Assembly (NCBI GenBank): GCA_905250885.1
Contig: CAJNOQ010000319.1
Location: 1-55,089, forward strand
Source: Didymodactylos carnosus
Lineage: Eukaryota > Rotifera > Eurotatoria > Philodinida > Philodinidae
Direction: 5' to 3'
Length of the DNA stretch: 55,089 bases
The notes under the pieces were generated by a model. It worked only from the letters and a program-made list of their open reading frames with translations, was not told the origin of the DNA and searched no databases. A program made the translations under genes and the position numbers. This document shows positions 1-11,855 of this stretch, piece by piece. Numbering within the stretch: the first letter of the stretch is position 1; each line of letters opens with the position of its first letter.

Positions 1-2586
1 AATCTTTACAAAACCAGTTTAGAATTTTTTTAAATAAGTCCATTGAATCCACCGTACTCGAAAACCTATAAAACAATTGTTTGTAGGCCTCCAGATCTCT
101 TTTCTAACGATATAAAACCACCGACTTCAAGTATCACGGTGCTGCCTCAAATTTAGCCTTCCACGAAAACTTAGAATTTTTTCCCAAGAAACTGCTGTAA
201 ATTATATATCATTCGATGCAGCTTTTCACGCTGATTTCGAATATGTTATTATTGTTGAAAAAAGGGTGAGTGTAGCCTGCAAACGGGCGAAAACCCTGTG
301 GAAAAGCAAGGCTTTAGTAAAATCTGTTTCTCTGCCTAAGAAAGTTTATGCTATTTTATGCCAACAGAATAGACGTGTCATATATAGAAGAACATTTTCT
401 GAAAGTTTCATCAAGATTGGGCATTGGGAAAATTTGGGAACTCAATTTTACAAAGAATCCTTTTTTGAAAACCATTCTTTTCAGAAAAAACCTTTTTATT
501 TCAGTACGAAAAGTACTCCACGCAACATTGCATCTCAGAAAAGCTAAACTTAAATAACTGAAATAAAACTTCACCGATCGTGCGTGAAACACATGTGTTT
601 TTGTGACTTATTTTTTTCGACCAATACTGAGAAAGTTTTTTACTAAAAGCTTGGACATTTGTTATTGTGTACATACCGCTATTCAAAATTTGGAAAATCT
701 CACTTTCGATTTTTCACCTAATGTTGACTTGATTGCCCACTGTGCTCTCCTCGCCAAACGTAGAAAATCTTCAGGGTTATTGAGTGTGCTGAATACGAAA
801 AAGTACTTTTCCGTGACTCTAAATGAACTTTATTTTTCTGCTTTGGACAAAAAAAAGAATTATTTTTTAGATAAAATCTAATTTTCTCGTTCCAGGAAAG
901 TCTCTAACAAAAACTAATACCATATTCAGAATTAGTGTCAGAAACTGCATTGAACAATATATAGCACGCCAAGTTTTGGATCGAAAAAATATCCATTGAA
1001 ATTTTTACCCATGGACGTGCAAGAAAAAACTCTCTTCTGAAAACACATTTGATGTTTTTTTGTGTGAGCGTATTTTTCTAAATGATAATATTAAATATTG
1101 TTTTAAGCTGCCATCTGCACAATCACTCATCGATACAAATTTTTTCACAACATTTTTGTTCTCAAATCAGATGATTGATGTAACACACTGCTTGCACTAT
1201 TGCCACTGATATTGATCCAATGGTAGAAATTAGAGTTTGAAATTATTCAGAAACACATACACAGTGTCTACCAGTCTGCCCATTGACACAGTTCAATCAG
1301 TCAGCGTGCCGATCTTTTTTGAAAGGTAATGAAGTTGTTGATGATGGCTGCTTTTCAGTGCTTGTACTCATTTTTGTATGATCTTTACTCGCATGTAGAA
1401 TGTTAAGTGGTCAAGGAAGAACCGGTTCCACACAAGTTTATCGAATAGGCAAAAACATTGAATGGAAAGAGAACGGTCGCTATTGCTGAAATTGTTGTTG
1501 TGTTGGGCCGAACGATGGCAATCTAGTCATTCCATCCACAATAGCAAACATACGCTAGAGTGAGTTCGGCAATCGACTATGGTGATGAATATAATAATAC
1601 ACCAAAATTGATATAAAACGGTGATGAATGAGAGTCGATCAGCGAGTGTCTCAAATTCTGAACAAAATCGAGGTAGTTATCTGTGAACGCATCGACAACT
1701 CATTTATTTTTTCTAACAAGTCAGAGATGGTATTTGCAACTTTTAGGACTAATCACTGATATCATCATAGTCTGCTTAACTAACGATGAATGCTCAGGTT
1801 TGAAAATCTGTGAGAGAAAGGCGAAAATAATTAAAGCTGAATTGAGAATATGGGAGTTCTTATAGAAGATGAATATGCATTCCAAACAGAAAAGCAGTAT
1901 TATGATGATGAGAATGTTGATGTGTTTGAAGTTTACTGTTCTAATTCAATATGATCTACAGAGATTCTTTTGAATTTCTCTTTGTCGGAACTAGTTGTAC
2001 TATATCAATGTAGATGTTCAAATACTCAAAAATACATCTGTATATTGTCTTTTATATTTATTCTCTAATGTGTTAGATATTTTAAAATGTCGGAAAGAAG
2101 TTTCTCAAATTTTTCTTCTAATCAGAACAACGTTGAGAACTTTTTCAAGATATCAAATGCAAATACTAACAATCTGTTGCTAATTAATGATGACCCGTGT
2201 AACAATTTCGACTCTAAAAAAAACGCCGTTCATAAACGCAATGCAAACACGTTTTGTTCATCAAACGCTTAAAAATGACCTAGAAATGAAACATTTGAAG
2301 AGCTCAAACGCAAACGGATACATGGGAAAGTAAGTCTATAATAAACTGATATTAGCATTACCTTGACATATCAATTAATTCTCTTTGAATATGTACATTA
2401 CTCAAAACAATAATGTATTTACTCAAAACAAATTTGACGTTTAAGACATTTTAACATAATAAAAAAATGAAAAACAAAAATATTAAAATTCACAAGTGCA
2501 AATACTTTAAATTAAAATAATATCTTCTATCTTATTGACTAGAAACTATTAGAACGATCGTTTTACATTTTGTTTACACAAAGTTC
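1..2586. other. Intergenic stretch, no gene recognised
   Basis: AT-rich sequence with only short open frames of low-complexity composition. None shows a recognisable domain or a consistent exon chain. A short frame at 2087-2272 is Asn/Ser-rich, and a donor-like GTAAGT follows near 2330, but no partner exon could be joined. I see no tRNA, rRNA or tandem array here. The right part (about 2280-2586) is the 3' flank of the sulfotransferase gene on the minus strand. Confidence 0.5.
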
Positions 2587-5008
2587 TTATATGTGCCATC
2601 TATTTGAAAATTGTTTATTATACTTGTTAGGTGAACAACGTCTTAGTTTTGTTTGATTGATAAAATCTTCAATATTATAGTCGAACAATCTTAGATCATC
2701 AGAATAAATAGATTGTAATTTACAAAGAATATGATATGGAAGATTTTCATATAATTCTTTATATATTCTCATCTTTTTCATTGTTGGTTTACTATTTATC
2801 ATTTTCATTTTCCATTCTTTAGTATCTTGACCTAACCATTTTAATAAAAATTGTACATCATTCTGAATTGTTTCATATTTTCCAATAAAATCAAATTTTA
2901 ATGTACATGTATGACATAAATGAGAATATGGTGTCCAATGAACATCGGATCGAGCATTCGAAGTTAAAATAAATTCAACAAAATGATCAAATATAGGTAT
3001 AATATTTTTACATGGTTCATTTTGAGTATCAAAATGAATTACTTGTTTGATTAATTTTTTAGAAAATTTTTGATGATTATATCGTTGTTGTTTTTCATAA
3101 AATAATATTTGACTAACATTTAAATAATTATGAGCATATTTACGACATATTTGTCGTCGAATATCATCGTATAATGTTAGATGATTATTATTTGTTTTTT
3201 GAACTATTTTATCGAAATATGCTGATGCTAAACGTTCAAATGGATGTCGTACAAATATTATTTTTATAGATTGATGAATAAAATTGATTAATCGATTAGA
3301 TGTAATACTTTTTAATTTTATTAATGGAAAAATATTTTTTTGAAATAAAAACCAAAGATCTTGTTGATCTGAAGAATTTAATAATTTAAATTTAAATGTA
3401 TTCAATACATTCAGTTGAACTTCTTTGTACCAAGTAAAATCATTTACATTGTCCTAGAAAAATAAATGAAAATTTCTTAAAAAATGAACTTTTAAGAACT
3501 TCATGACACAAAAAGGTACTTGATGTAGCCTCTTTTAAAATCACTCATGGTTAAAAAAAAAAAAAGAAAAAGATTTTTCAATTTACCTAGAAGATAAAAA
3601 GTTCTCAAACAATCTAATTAATATTTTAACTTTTTCAAGAAACGTCTGGTATATCTATCTTTAGCATTTAATGTATTATTTTTAATATTTTATTTATTAA
3701 CCAAAAAAAGGTAAGCTTAGGGCATAAATTTTCTTTTTCTATATTCATTTCATTTTAAAATTCGTAAAAAAAATTTTTTTTGTTTTTTTCTTAATTGTAA
3801 TTTAAAATTTAATGTTATTTTGATAACGAAGAAAATAAATGATTCAGATCGATAATATGTAAAAGACTTAATTCATTCTTTTCTATTTTAGCTTATTTTT
3901 TATAATCAAAAAAAACAACAACACATTATTCATTTTCTCAATTTAGTTTACCTTGGCAGAATATTGTGCACGTGTATTTACTGAAGTTGTGTACAATATT
4001 CTTTATTTTATTATGTTTTTTCTTTTTTTTCTATCTCTTTCTCTTGTAGAACACTTATTTTTTTGCAATTTCTATTTAACATTTTCGATTAATAAATTGA
4101 ATTTTTCAACTTTAAAAAATAAAAAGTTTAATAATATTAATAAATAGTGTTCATTATTTTGATTTTTTCAATTTATCTTTACTTACGTTAGCATCTAATA
4201 TTGTTTGATTATTTATTATACTGGAACTATTAGGTGTCATCATCTCTTGTAAAAATGGAAGATTAAATAGAGTTTGACGTTTTGAATAGTCAAGTTCAAT
4301 TAATTCATTATCTATATAACTATTATTATTAGTAATATAAGTGATAAGTTCTTCCGTATGAAGATATGTAAATAAAATTAATAAAGTTTTTGTTGCTACT
4401 TTTGGTACTGAACAATAAAATATATTTTTACTACGTAATATAAATGTTAGATGATCAAGTACATCATTTTTAATTATATGATTAAAAAAACGAGTACTTT
4501 GAACAGTATGTGAACATTTTTTATTAACTGATTGTGTACGAGATTCATATAATGATAAATCAAAATTGATTGAATAAGGAAGTTGAAATTTTATTCGATC
4601 TACAAATGGACTAGAAATTGTATCAGTAAATGATTGATTATTTTCTATAATCACAGAAGAATATCGTTCATTTTTAACATTTTCATTTTTACAATTTTTA
4701 ACTATTCGTTTTGTATTATAGATACAATCACTAATTTTGTTAAAATAACCAATTGTAACCGGTATAGCCATCAATGGATTACAATAATGTTTAGAATAAC
4801 ACATTGTTGTCACTAAAAACAAGTAATGGTATGTTTGAATTTATTCTTATGAGTTTAACAAAAACTCTGATAAATTTAAGAAAAAATTGAATTTACCTAT
4901 GGTAAAACCAATAATAAAGAACACCAGGAATAGAAGATATACACAATGTGTAATAAATCGTTTATGACGATTAAATAAACAAGTATAAGGAAAAAATTTA
5001 AAAAACAT
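2587..5008 (-). CDS. Carbohydrate sulfotransferase (HNK-1 / CHST8-14 family), type II Golgi membrane protein
   Basis: Three exons, 5008-4897, 4812-4187 and 3453-2587, join in phase to 535 codons (534 residues). The short first exon and the start of the second encode a basic cytoplasmic tail and one hydrophobic segment (about residues 20-38), as in Golgi type II sulfotransferases. The 5'-phosphosulfate loop is seen as CSVPKVATK (about 171-179). The 3'-phosphate-binding motif is FVRHPFERLASAYFDK (about 313-328). A third family block, FIGKYETIQNDVQFLLKWLG, lies further on. The family moves sulfate from PAPS to sugars of glycoproteins or proteoglycans in the Golgi lumen; acceptor specificity cannot be read from sequence. 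Length is above the usual 350-430 residues because of a longer stem of about 130 residues. The ATG chosen is the first one before the membrane segment. All donors are GT and acceptors AG. Confidence 0.88.
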
Positions 5009-6546
5009 AACTTAAATCTCACTTGTCAATTACTTATCATTTTTAAATTTGTTCGTAAATGTACTCTTCTAGAGAATAATCATAATAGCATGAAATTATC
5101 TTCTTCTTCTTTTTTTTTCTTCACAATAACATGTGCAGAATACCTGTAATATTACCCGAAGAGAAAACACGAAAAAAAAATGTTCAGTTTAGTCTTTAAA
5201 AAAACTATCCTTGAACGAGGAAAATTTTAATAGCACATCGTTTTATTTCATTGTTCTCTCGTGTTTTTGTTCATCTTTCTAAGAGGGAGAGGAAGAGAGA
5301 GAGAGAGAGAGATGAGAAGGACAAAAAAAAGTATTTCGAAATATATAAACAGAACTGCTTTTTTGAAAAAACAGCACATTGAAAAAGTGTTTTGTAATAT
5401 AAAAAGAAAGAATTAATTATAAACACATTTGCCTAGTGTCAATGACGTTTATTTTTGATATATGAAAAATGAAGTTAAACGTGACTAATGAATTTAAAAA
5501 TCAATAAAAATCTAGACATTTGAAATAGTATATTCTAGGCTTTAGACTTTGTATTATAGAATTAGAATTTAATAAATTTTTAGAGACTTCTGCATATCGA
5601 TTTATTTTGAGTTAGAAAGACAGAAGGAAACGAAGAAGAATATCCATCTTTGTTAGTGTAGAGCGCTAGAGAAACATTGTTATATGTCATAATGTAGTAA
5701 GGATGCTAGTAGATGAGTGATCCGAAGCATATCCACATAAGTGACTTGTCTAAAGTTAATATATGATCTGTTGTCGTTGAAGTTCGAACACTGTGTCATT
5801 GAAATATGTTATGATAAAAAAAAACCCATTAAACTAAGCTTCAAAATAGAATGCATGTTTTAACTGTTCTCAACAATTTTAAATTCGATCTTATTCAAAC
5901 TATCGGGAAGTATAGATCATATCAAAGTATGACGATGAATATAGTTTTTCGGCTCTATCAGTCAGCCTTTGCTCTATAATATTAGTTAAAATGGGTTGTA
6001 CGTATCTCCCACACCGCCAAGGGAGGTGTTGAAGAATTTAGATTAGTTTGAAATTAAATCAACACATGCGTGACAAGAGTTTCATTTTTGAATTTTTGCT
6101 CCATTATTTTCAAGCAGCTACCACGACAATGAAAAGTCTCTAAAAAGTCAATTTGAGTTGATGTTCTTCGCTGTCTCACAAATTGTACCCTTTTGCGTTG
6201 TAGTTAAAAGTGCTGGCACTAATTTGAAAGTAATTCAAAAATAATTAAATAAAAATAGCTTTCAAACTAATTTAATTTCCGCACAGCTGTATACAGTATA
6301 ATGATCGTGCCTTGTTCGTGATATATAAGAATTTACTTTCCATTGATTTGAAAAAGATATACAATTAAGTAGCCTGTTGGCTAATGATTGTTCCTCCTAC
6401 ACGAAATCTGAGTAATACTCACAATCTTTGAATGAATTCAAGTAGTTATCAGGCTGAGGACGTTTGTTATAACGTATACAAAGACCGGGTAAACCATACT
6501 TACTCACCGTTATTCCAAAATGTCTGTTGAATCTACACATGGTAAA
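5009..6546. other. Intergenic, 5' flank of the sulfotransferase gene
   Basis: No coding exon is visible. The stretch holds a (GA)n run at 5295-5312 and several poly-A/T tracts. The minus-strand promoter of the sulfotransferase gene presumably lies within the first few hundred bases, but no core element could be assigned with confidence. Confidence 0.45.
5295..5312. repeat. (GA)n microsatellite
   Basis: Nine GA units in an uninterrupted run inside a purine-rich stretch, about 290 bp upstream of the sulfotransferase start codon. A GA/CT tract in a 5' flank can act as a promoter element in animals, but nothing here shows that it does. Confidence 0.8.
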
Positions 6547-7160
6547 CGACGACTAACGAGGGAACGAACCTCTCGAGGAGATCAAACGCTTTTTGCTCAG
6601 AATCTGGTGGGTTATAGGTTATCGCCAATGCTGATGCCGAATATGACCATGGGGATAGCCCTTAGCCCTTCGAAGATCTGGTTTTCTAGAAAACTAGTTT
6701 TTCAGAAACCAAAATATAACCAGAACCTTTCTTAAGGAGCCATGATTGTAGCCTGTAAATTTCTGATTAAAATGAGACCTTTTCCAGGTCTACATGACCT
6801 TTCTTTGCAAAATTATAGAATTTACAACGTTCATTGTCAGAGCTACAGAAATAAGAAGAAAATTAATTTAGGGCTTTTGTGGTAAATTCTATAACTTTGC
6901 TAAGAAAGGTCGTGCAAAGCTGGGGAATATCTCATTTTAATCAGAAATTTGCGGGCTACAATCATGCCTGATTAAAAAAGGTTCTGGTTATATTCTGGTT
7001 TCTGAAAAACTGGTTTTCTAGAAAACCTGATCTTCGAAGGGCTAAGGGCCGCCCCCATAGTCATATTCGTAATCAGCATGGCCGATAACCTATAATCCAC
7101 TAGATTTCGAGCAACAAGCGTTTTATCACCTCGAGAGGTTCCCTCATAAGTCATCTTGGC
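6547..7160. mobile_element. Foldback element, family A (copy 1, nearly full length)
   Basis: A left arm from about 6547 and a right arm ending about 7160 are imperfect reverse complements over roughly 250 bp each, with a short spacer. The outer ends carry the core CGAGGGAAC (left) and GTTCCCTC (right). Both arms share blocks such as CCTCTCGAGG, the GGTTATCG region and the segment with TTCTAGAAAAC. The inner part contains a block with ATTAAAATGAGAC and CCTTTCTTTGCAAA that recurs at 31090, 49480 and 49770. Short open frames on opposite strands in the two arms look alike only because the arms are inverted copies. No transposase is present, so this is a non-autonomous element. Confidence 0.8.
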
Positions 7161-8075
7161 TATCAATATTCTTTTAGATGTAAAATCGAAGTGATTCAGA
7201 ATTTCAGATATGTATACAATCTTGTAGAGAATTAAATTATCTATCGTTTGGTATATAAAAGAAACTTTTTTATAAATAGAAAATAGTAGAAAAATGCACC
7301 AAGGTTGAGGGCAATTTATTGTGGAACAATCGTTACGTTGGTTATTCTTTTTTAAATTAGAAGCAGAACGTTAGAACGTCAAATCTATCACGAAAAAAGA
7401 TTGTAAAATTCTTACCTATCAAAACACAGCTCGAGTTTTCTGAATAACAAAATTTATTCATCAAACAAATACCGTTATGAGAAAAATGCCTGTAGGTGAA
7501 ATTGTTTTTTTTCTTCCATCAACTACACTATTTTAATTTTTGTGACTGTTTCGTTTTCATTTTCCTTTCAAATAAGTTTTATTTTATTTTATGACATACC
7601 GCAGAGTGTGCGCGATAGACAACAAAATAAAATTTGAACATTTAACATTTTTGTATTGGTGTTTTTCTTTTACTTGCTATTGATTTAAAATACAATGAAA
7701 CTGTATAAGAATAAACAAACACGTACAATAGAGGGAGTATATATCAAGTTTGGAAAGAGATTAGAATTCGCATGGCGAACGTATATTGCATGTTTTTAGA
7801 AGGTGAAGAAAAAGAGAAAGCGTACCGAATATTATCCTCATGCGTGTATGAAACACAAACAAGAATAGCAAATATAGCAAAAAAAGAAGCAAATATTTTC
7901 TTTTCAAAATAGTCCCATGGAACAAAAAATTTAAAACTCAAACTTGCTTTTCATATATTTTATATATATTAGTAGAAGAAAACGAAAAATGACAAAGAAA
8001 AAGTTTAACAACAATAACAGGATTTTTTTTTTGGTTTAAATTAAAATTCTAAAAGATTTAATTTTGTTATCGCTG
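7161..8075. other. Intergenic, 3' flank of the hnRNP-like gene
   Basis: AT-rich with no recognisable gene. The minus-strand hnRNP-like gene ends at 8076, so its 3' UTR and cleavage site should be here. TTTATT (AATAAA on the minus strand) occurs around 7577-7590, which would imply a 3' UTR of nearly 500 nt if used. Confidence 0.4.
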
Positions 8076-8293
8076 TTACTGATATGAATGGTAGGCAGAC
8101 GATGATAAATTCGATTGTTTTTGTGCCAATCCTATGGCATCTCCTGCTCCACCATTATTTGATGATAAAGATGGATCCATTTTGACACCCGATTGTGTTT
8201 GTTGAGACTGTTGTTGTTGATTATATAATTGTGCAGCATAATTGGCGGCATAATAAGCATATAAACTTTGTTGATCATAAGCAGACTGAGCTG

Positions 8294-8332
<39 letters not shown>

Positions 8333-10264
8333 GAGTGGTAGCATATTGTGGTTGCTGTTGAGGATTCCATGTGTTTGAAATAGATGTACCTGAAAGTGAA
8401 CTGCTGGTATATATCCGTAATACTAGGTGATAGTTTTTTTTGAGTAGTTAATACGCCTTTTTTAAGCTTAGCTTGTGCTAAATGATGGACAAAAATGATG
8501 AGTGAGTTTTGCATCGCTTAAAAAATGTTACAGCTGAAGCTGAGCCGTCCTAGTCAGTCATAGTCATTTCGAAAACTGCAGGATTCCAAAATTTACGAAA
8601 AATGTAGCGTGTTTAGCGAATTTGTGACACAAACACGCAAGAAGCTGCGAGTGTGGGAAAAATAACACGCAGGAAGCGCACATTGTCATGGAAAAAGAGG
8701 CTTTACTCGCATGTTCCTACCTGCTGTTTGTATCGACTTCGCCGTTTTTTCGCGTGTAGATATGCTACATTCACTTACGCGTTACATTTTTCGTAAATTT
8801 TAGAATCCTGCAGTTTTCGGAATGACTATGACTGACTGGGATGGCAAATATAAATCTCAATAGAGTCAAAAAGTAAGTGAATCTATCTAGCAAAATATTA
8901 GAAACTGTGTCATGTTCAAATTCGAAGATGTTGCTAATCGATGTAAACCTAAACCTAATATTTATGACTCATTTTCTAGATCTTGTTGTTGATTATGATA
9001 TTTACCCTGAGAACCTCCATAACCAGCTTGTTCTGAATATTGTCCATAGGCTGAGGCATAATTTGTTTGTGGTTGACCATAATTTGGGTAAGAATGAGTT
9101 GAATTTGATGACATTTGTTGTGGATACATATTATAAACTGCTGATGATTGATGTGGATAATTATCCGACGATAAACTGCCACCATTCGTTCCTTATAAAA
9201 AATTGACATAAAAAATTCAAACAAAGAATGAAAAGATAATAATTCGAGATTCAATACCTTGTGACCATTGTGCAAATGAATTTGTATTTTGATTATTATT
9301 ATCCGACTTCCAATATGATCCTGAATTACCGCCTTGACTCCATTGATTCATGTGGCCACCATACGAATTACCAACACTATTTCCGTCATAAGAAGAATTA
9401 TTTCCACCTCCGGACATCATCGATTGTGGTGTCATATTACCACCTGCACCTTGTTCATGAGCCTAAATAAAAGAATAAAGTGAAAATAATGATAATATAA
9501 TTATAACAGAATACTATTCAATTACCCTTGGTTTTGCTGGCCGTACTTCAATTGAAACACCATTAATCATATGTCGTTGTTGTCTAAGAACTTCTTCAGC
9601 TGTTTTTTCCGAATTAAATGAAATAAAACAAAATGGACGGCGACAATTTTTTTCACGATCAATAGGTAAATCAATATTTTCTATGGGTCCATATTGTTGA
9701 AAATAATTTCGTAAATCTTCTTCAGGAAATTCAAGTGGTAATTGACCAATAAATATTTTTTTAACAGGATTTGTTACAGCTAAAAAATGATAAATAAATA
9801 ATTAATCATTATTTACTATTCATTTTATAATTATAATTACCTGGTCTTCTATGTGCTGGTTTTGGATCAATTTGAAAATTATTAATATAATGTTCTTGTG
9901 ATTGTAATGCTTGTTGTAATGAATCTTTTTTATCATATAAAATAAATGCAAATCCTCTTGCTCGTCCACCAGGTACATCATATTTAATTGTGACATCTTC
10001 AATTTTTCCAAATTTTGAAAAATAATTAAATAAATCATCTTTTGTTATATCTGATGATAATTGACCTACAAATAGTTTTCGTTCATCATCCGGTTTTGGT
10101 ACACGACCTTTAATAACTAAATTTGAAATGGTAGAATTTAATTGTAATGATAAATCATCACCTAAATCATCATGTAAACCAGAATCATCAACATCACCAC
10201 TAGAAGAATACTGTTGTAAATCGGCTGAATTCATTGTTTGCATTGTTTCATGTTGTATATTCAT
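8076..10264 (-). CDS. hnRNP A/B/D (squid-like) RNA-binding protein with two RRMs
   Basis: Five coding exons, 10264-9841, 9779-9526, 9462-9258, 9191-9006 and 8389-8076, join in phase to 461 codons (460 residues). RRM1 has RNP2 KLFVGQL (63-69) and RNP1 RGFAFILY (about 103-110). RRM2 has RNP2 KIFIGQL (about 149-155) and RNP1 RPFCFISF. The tail, from about residue 227, is rich in Gly, Asn, Tyr, Ser and Gln and includes 13 consecutive Gln, typical of a low-complexity hnRNP C-terminus. Proteins of this type bind pre-mRNA and mRNA and act in splicing, nuclear export and localisation. The acidic N-terminus (about 20-40) precedes RRM1 as in hnRNP D/AB and Drosophila squid. DAZAP1 or Musashi relatives are alternatives. 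The last intron (8390-9005) carries a foldback element. A probable non-coding 5' exon lies upstream. Confidence 0.87.
8295..8333 (-). repeat. CAA triplet run coding for 13 Gln
   Basis: Thirteen uninterrupted TTG triplets on the plus strand are read as CAA on the coding strand, inside the last exon of the hnRNP-like gene. The run is pure, so length polymorphism by slippage is likely. Confidence 0.9.
8551..8838. mobile_element. Foldback MITE, family B (copy 1)
   Basis: The ends are inverted repeats sharing AGTCAGTCATAGTCATT, followed by a matching GAAAACTGCAGGATTC block. The stem is about 90 bp and the element about 288 bp. It sits in the last intron of the hnRNP-like gene. The same terminus and the same inner GCAAGA..GCTG..GAGTGTG segment recur at 17216-17501, so this is a repeated family. 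No open frame for a transposase is present, and target duplication could not be settled. Confidence 0.85.
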
Positions 10265-10590
10265 TAAAGAAGAAGAGAACGAAATCTAAATAGGAAGATA
10301 TAAAACATTTTCATTAACAGAAAAACGTATTAACTATGAGATAATTGTTCAATTTAGACATACAGTATATAGATATTTTGTATATTCTGGACTATGATGA
10401 TCATAGTCATTCTAACTTACAGTACTTTATTGATTTTATCTTCTAATTGTAAATGTCCACTTAAATACTTTTAGATTGAACACATACGATACGAAGTTTT
10501 ATATTTCTGTCTAAATAGTAATATGTCACTGTCTTATATAAATACTATATCTACCTAGAGCAGTAACACGAAAACACACGTAGGTACGCA

Positions 10591-10630
<40 letters not shown>

Positions 10631-10700
10631 GCACACACACACGCAAACACGAAAAATCTGAAAAGTAAATAGATAATTTCAAATTGTTTTAATACTTACC
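10265..10700 (-). promoter_or_regulatory. Probable 5' UTR intron of the hnRNP-like gene
   Basis: On the minus strand a donor GGTAAGT lies with its last exon base at 10700. An acceptor, CTATTTAG, precedes base 10285, giving a 21-nt leader before the ATG at 10264. A non-coding first exon upstream of 10700 is therefore likely, with an intron of about 414 bp that contains the CA repeat. This rests on splice-site patterns only. Confidence 0.5.
10592..10628. repeat. (CA)n microsatellite
   Basis: An uninterrupted CA run of about 18 units continues as an imperfect CA/CG stretch to about 10650. It lies in the presumed 5' UTR intron of the hnRNP-like gene. Confidence 0.9.
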
Positions 10701-11855
10701 GTTTATTACTCAACATTGTCAGAAAGAGTTGGATCATCCATAATGGCAAAACCACTGAAAACAGATACATAAAAGAAAAAGACGATTTGAAATATGGATA
10801 CAACATCAGTGAATAAAAATATTTTGAAGTTGTTAAAAGTAACTTTGAAATTATTATTTTTGTTAACAATATGTACCCATTTATAAAACGATTAAACATA
10901 TGTTACAAAATATTTTGTTCATTATTATTTCCTTTTTTTGTTGTATGTCTAGTAAAGTATCTCATGTTTCAAATCATCAATTTTAAAAATTAAATCAACT
11001 CAAATGCATTCTACAGCTTATGAATGAGTATACTGATAATAAAATAAGAACGATAGTAATATTCTAAACTAATATCAATCTCACATTTTCTAAAGAATTT
11101 GAAGGATATTTTTTGTAATTTAAAAATTACAAAAATCATTACAATACGATTAGGAAGAAAACAATAACACTTATTAATTTGAGAAAAATTCTTTTATAAT
11201 TTTTCAAATTTTACCCATTTTATGACTTCCTTAATAAATTCTCATGATTTTCCTGAGTACAATAAAGAAAAAGAAATATTTGATTACAAAACAGAAAAAA
11301 AGTTGTTACATTTATGTACAGTTTTCATGAAGAGAATTGAGAAGCCGATATTAAAAATGAAACAGACTTATTTATAAAAAAATAACCGTATGAAACAAAG
11401 ACTAACTATGCTCCTAACAAGCATGATCAGGTATATAAGAAAATGAACTAAATTAAGCAAAAGTTATAAGAGAGTATTTACGTAAATGTACGACTTTTTC
11501 TGATCCAATAGAAGTAAGTGCCTGTACAGTTCATGAAAAAGAGGAACAGTTTCGCTCATCCTTTAGAGTAACTAATTTTTCAGAGGCTTTCTTCGGATTG
11601 CATAAATAGCACATTAAACAGGGTAAAAAAAAACAGATGAGGGGAGAGAATTATCGACTTCATCATAGCATTTCAATACAAATGATTAGATTTTTTAAAT
11701 TATTATATGTGCCATGAACGCAGACCGTCGTTATCTGACTACTAGTTTTTTTCTTTTACACTCAATCAGGCAATGTTTCTTGCCATCATTCCAAGATAAT
11801 TGAAGTATAACAAATAAACAGCAAAAAAAAAAGAAAACAAAAGAAGAAACTTTTG
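10701..11855. other. Intergenic region between the hnRNP-like and KLHL20-like genes
   Basis: AT-rich, with no convincing coding exon. It holds the putative 5' non-coding exon and promoter of the hnRNP-like gene at its left end and the 3' flank of the KLHL20-like gene at its right end. No repeat structure stood out. Confidence 0.4.

Noticed and set aside
266-881. Overlapping open frames of 60-93 codons on both strands
   Set aside because: Low-complexity composition, no domain, no consistent splice sites, and frames overlap on both strands; most likely chance.
2087-2272. Asn/Ser-rich frame of 61 codons with a donor-like GTAAGT about 60 nt later
   Set aside because: There is a stop between frame and donor, no downstream partner exon was found, and the composition is non-specific.
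6520-7166. Two similar open frames on opposite strands as a possible gene pair
   Set aside because: They are the two arms of one inverted repeat, so the similarity follows from the palindrome, not from two genes.
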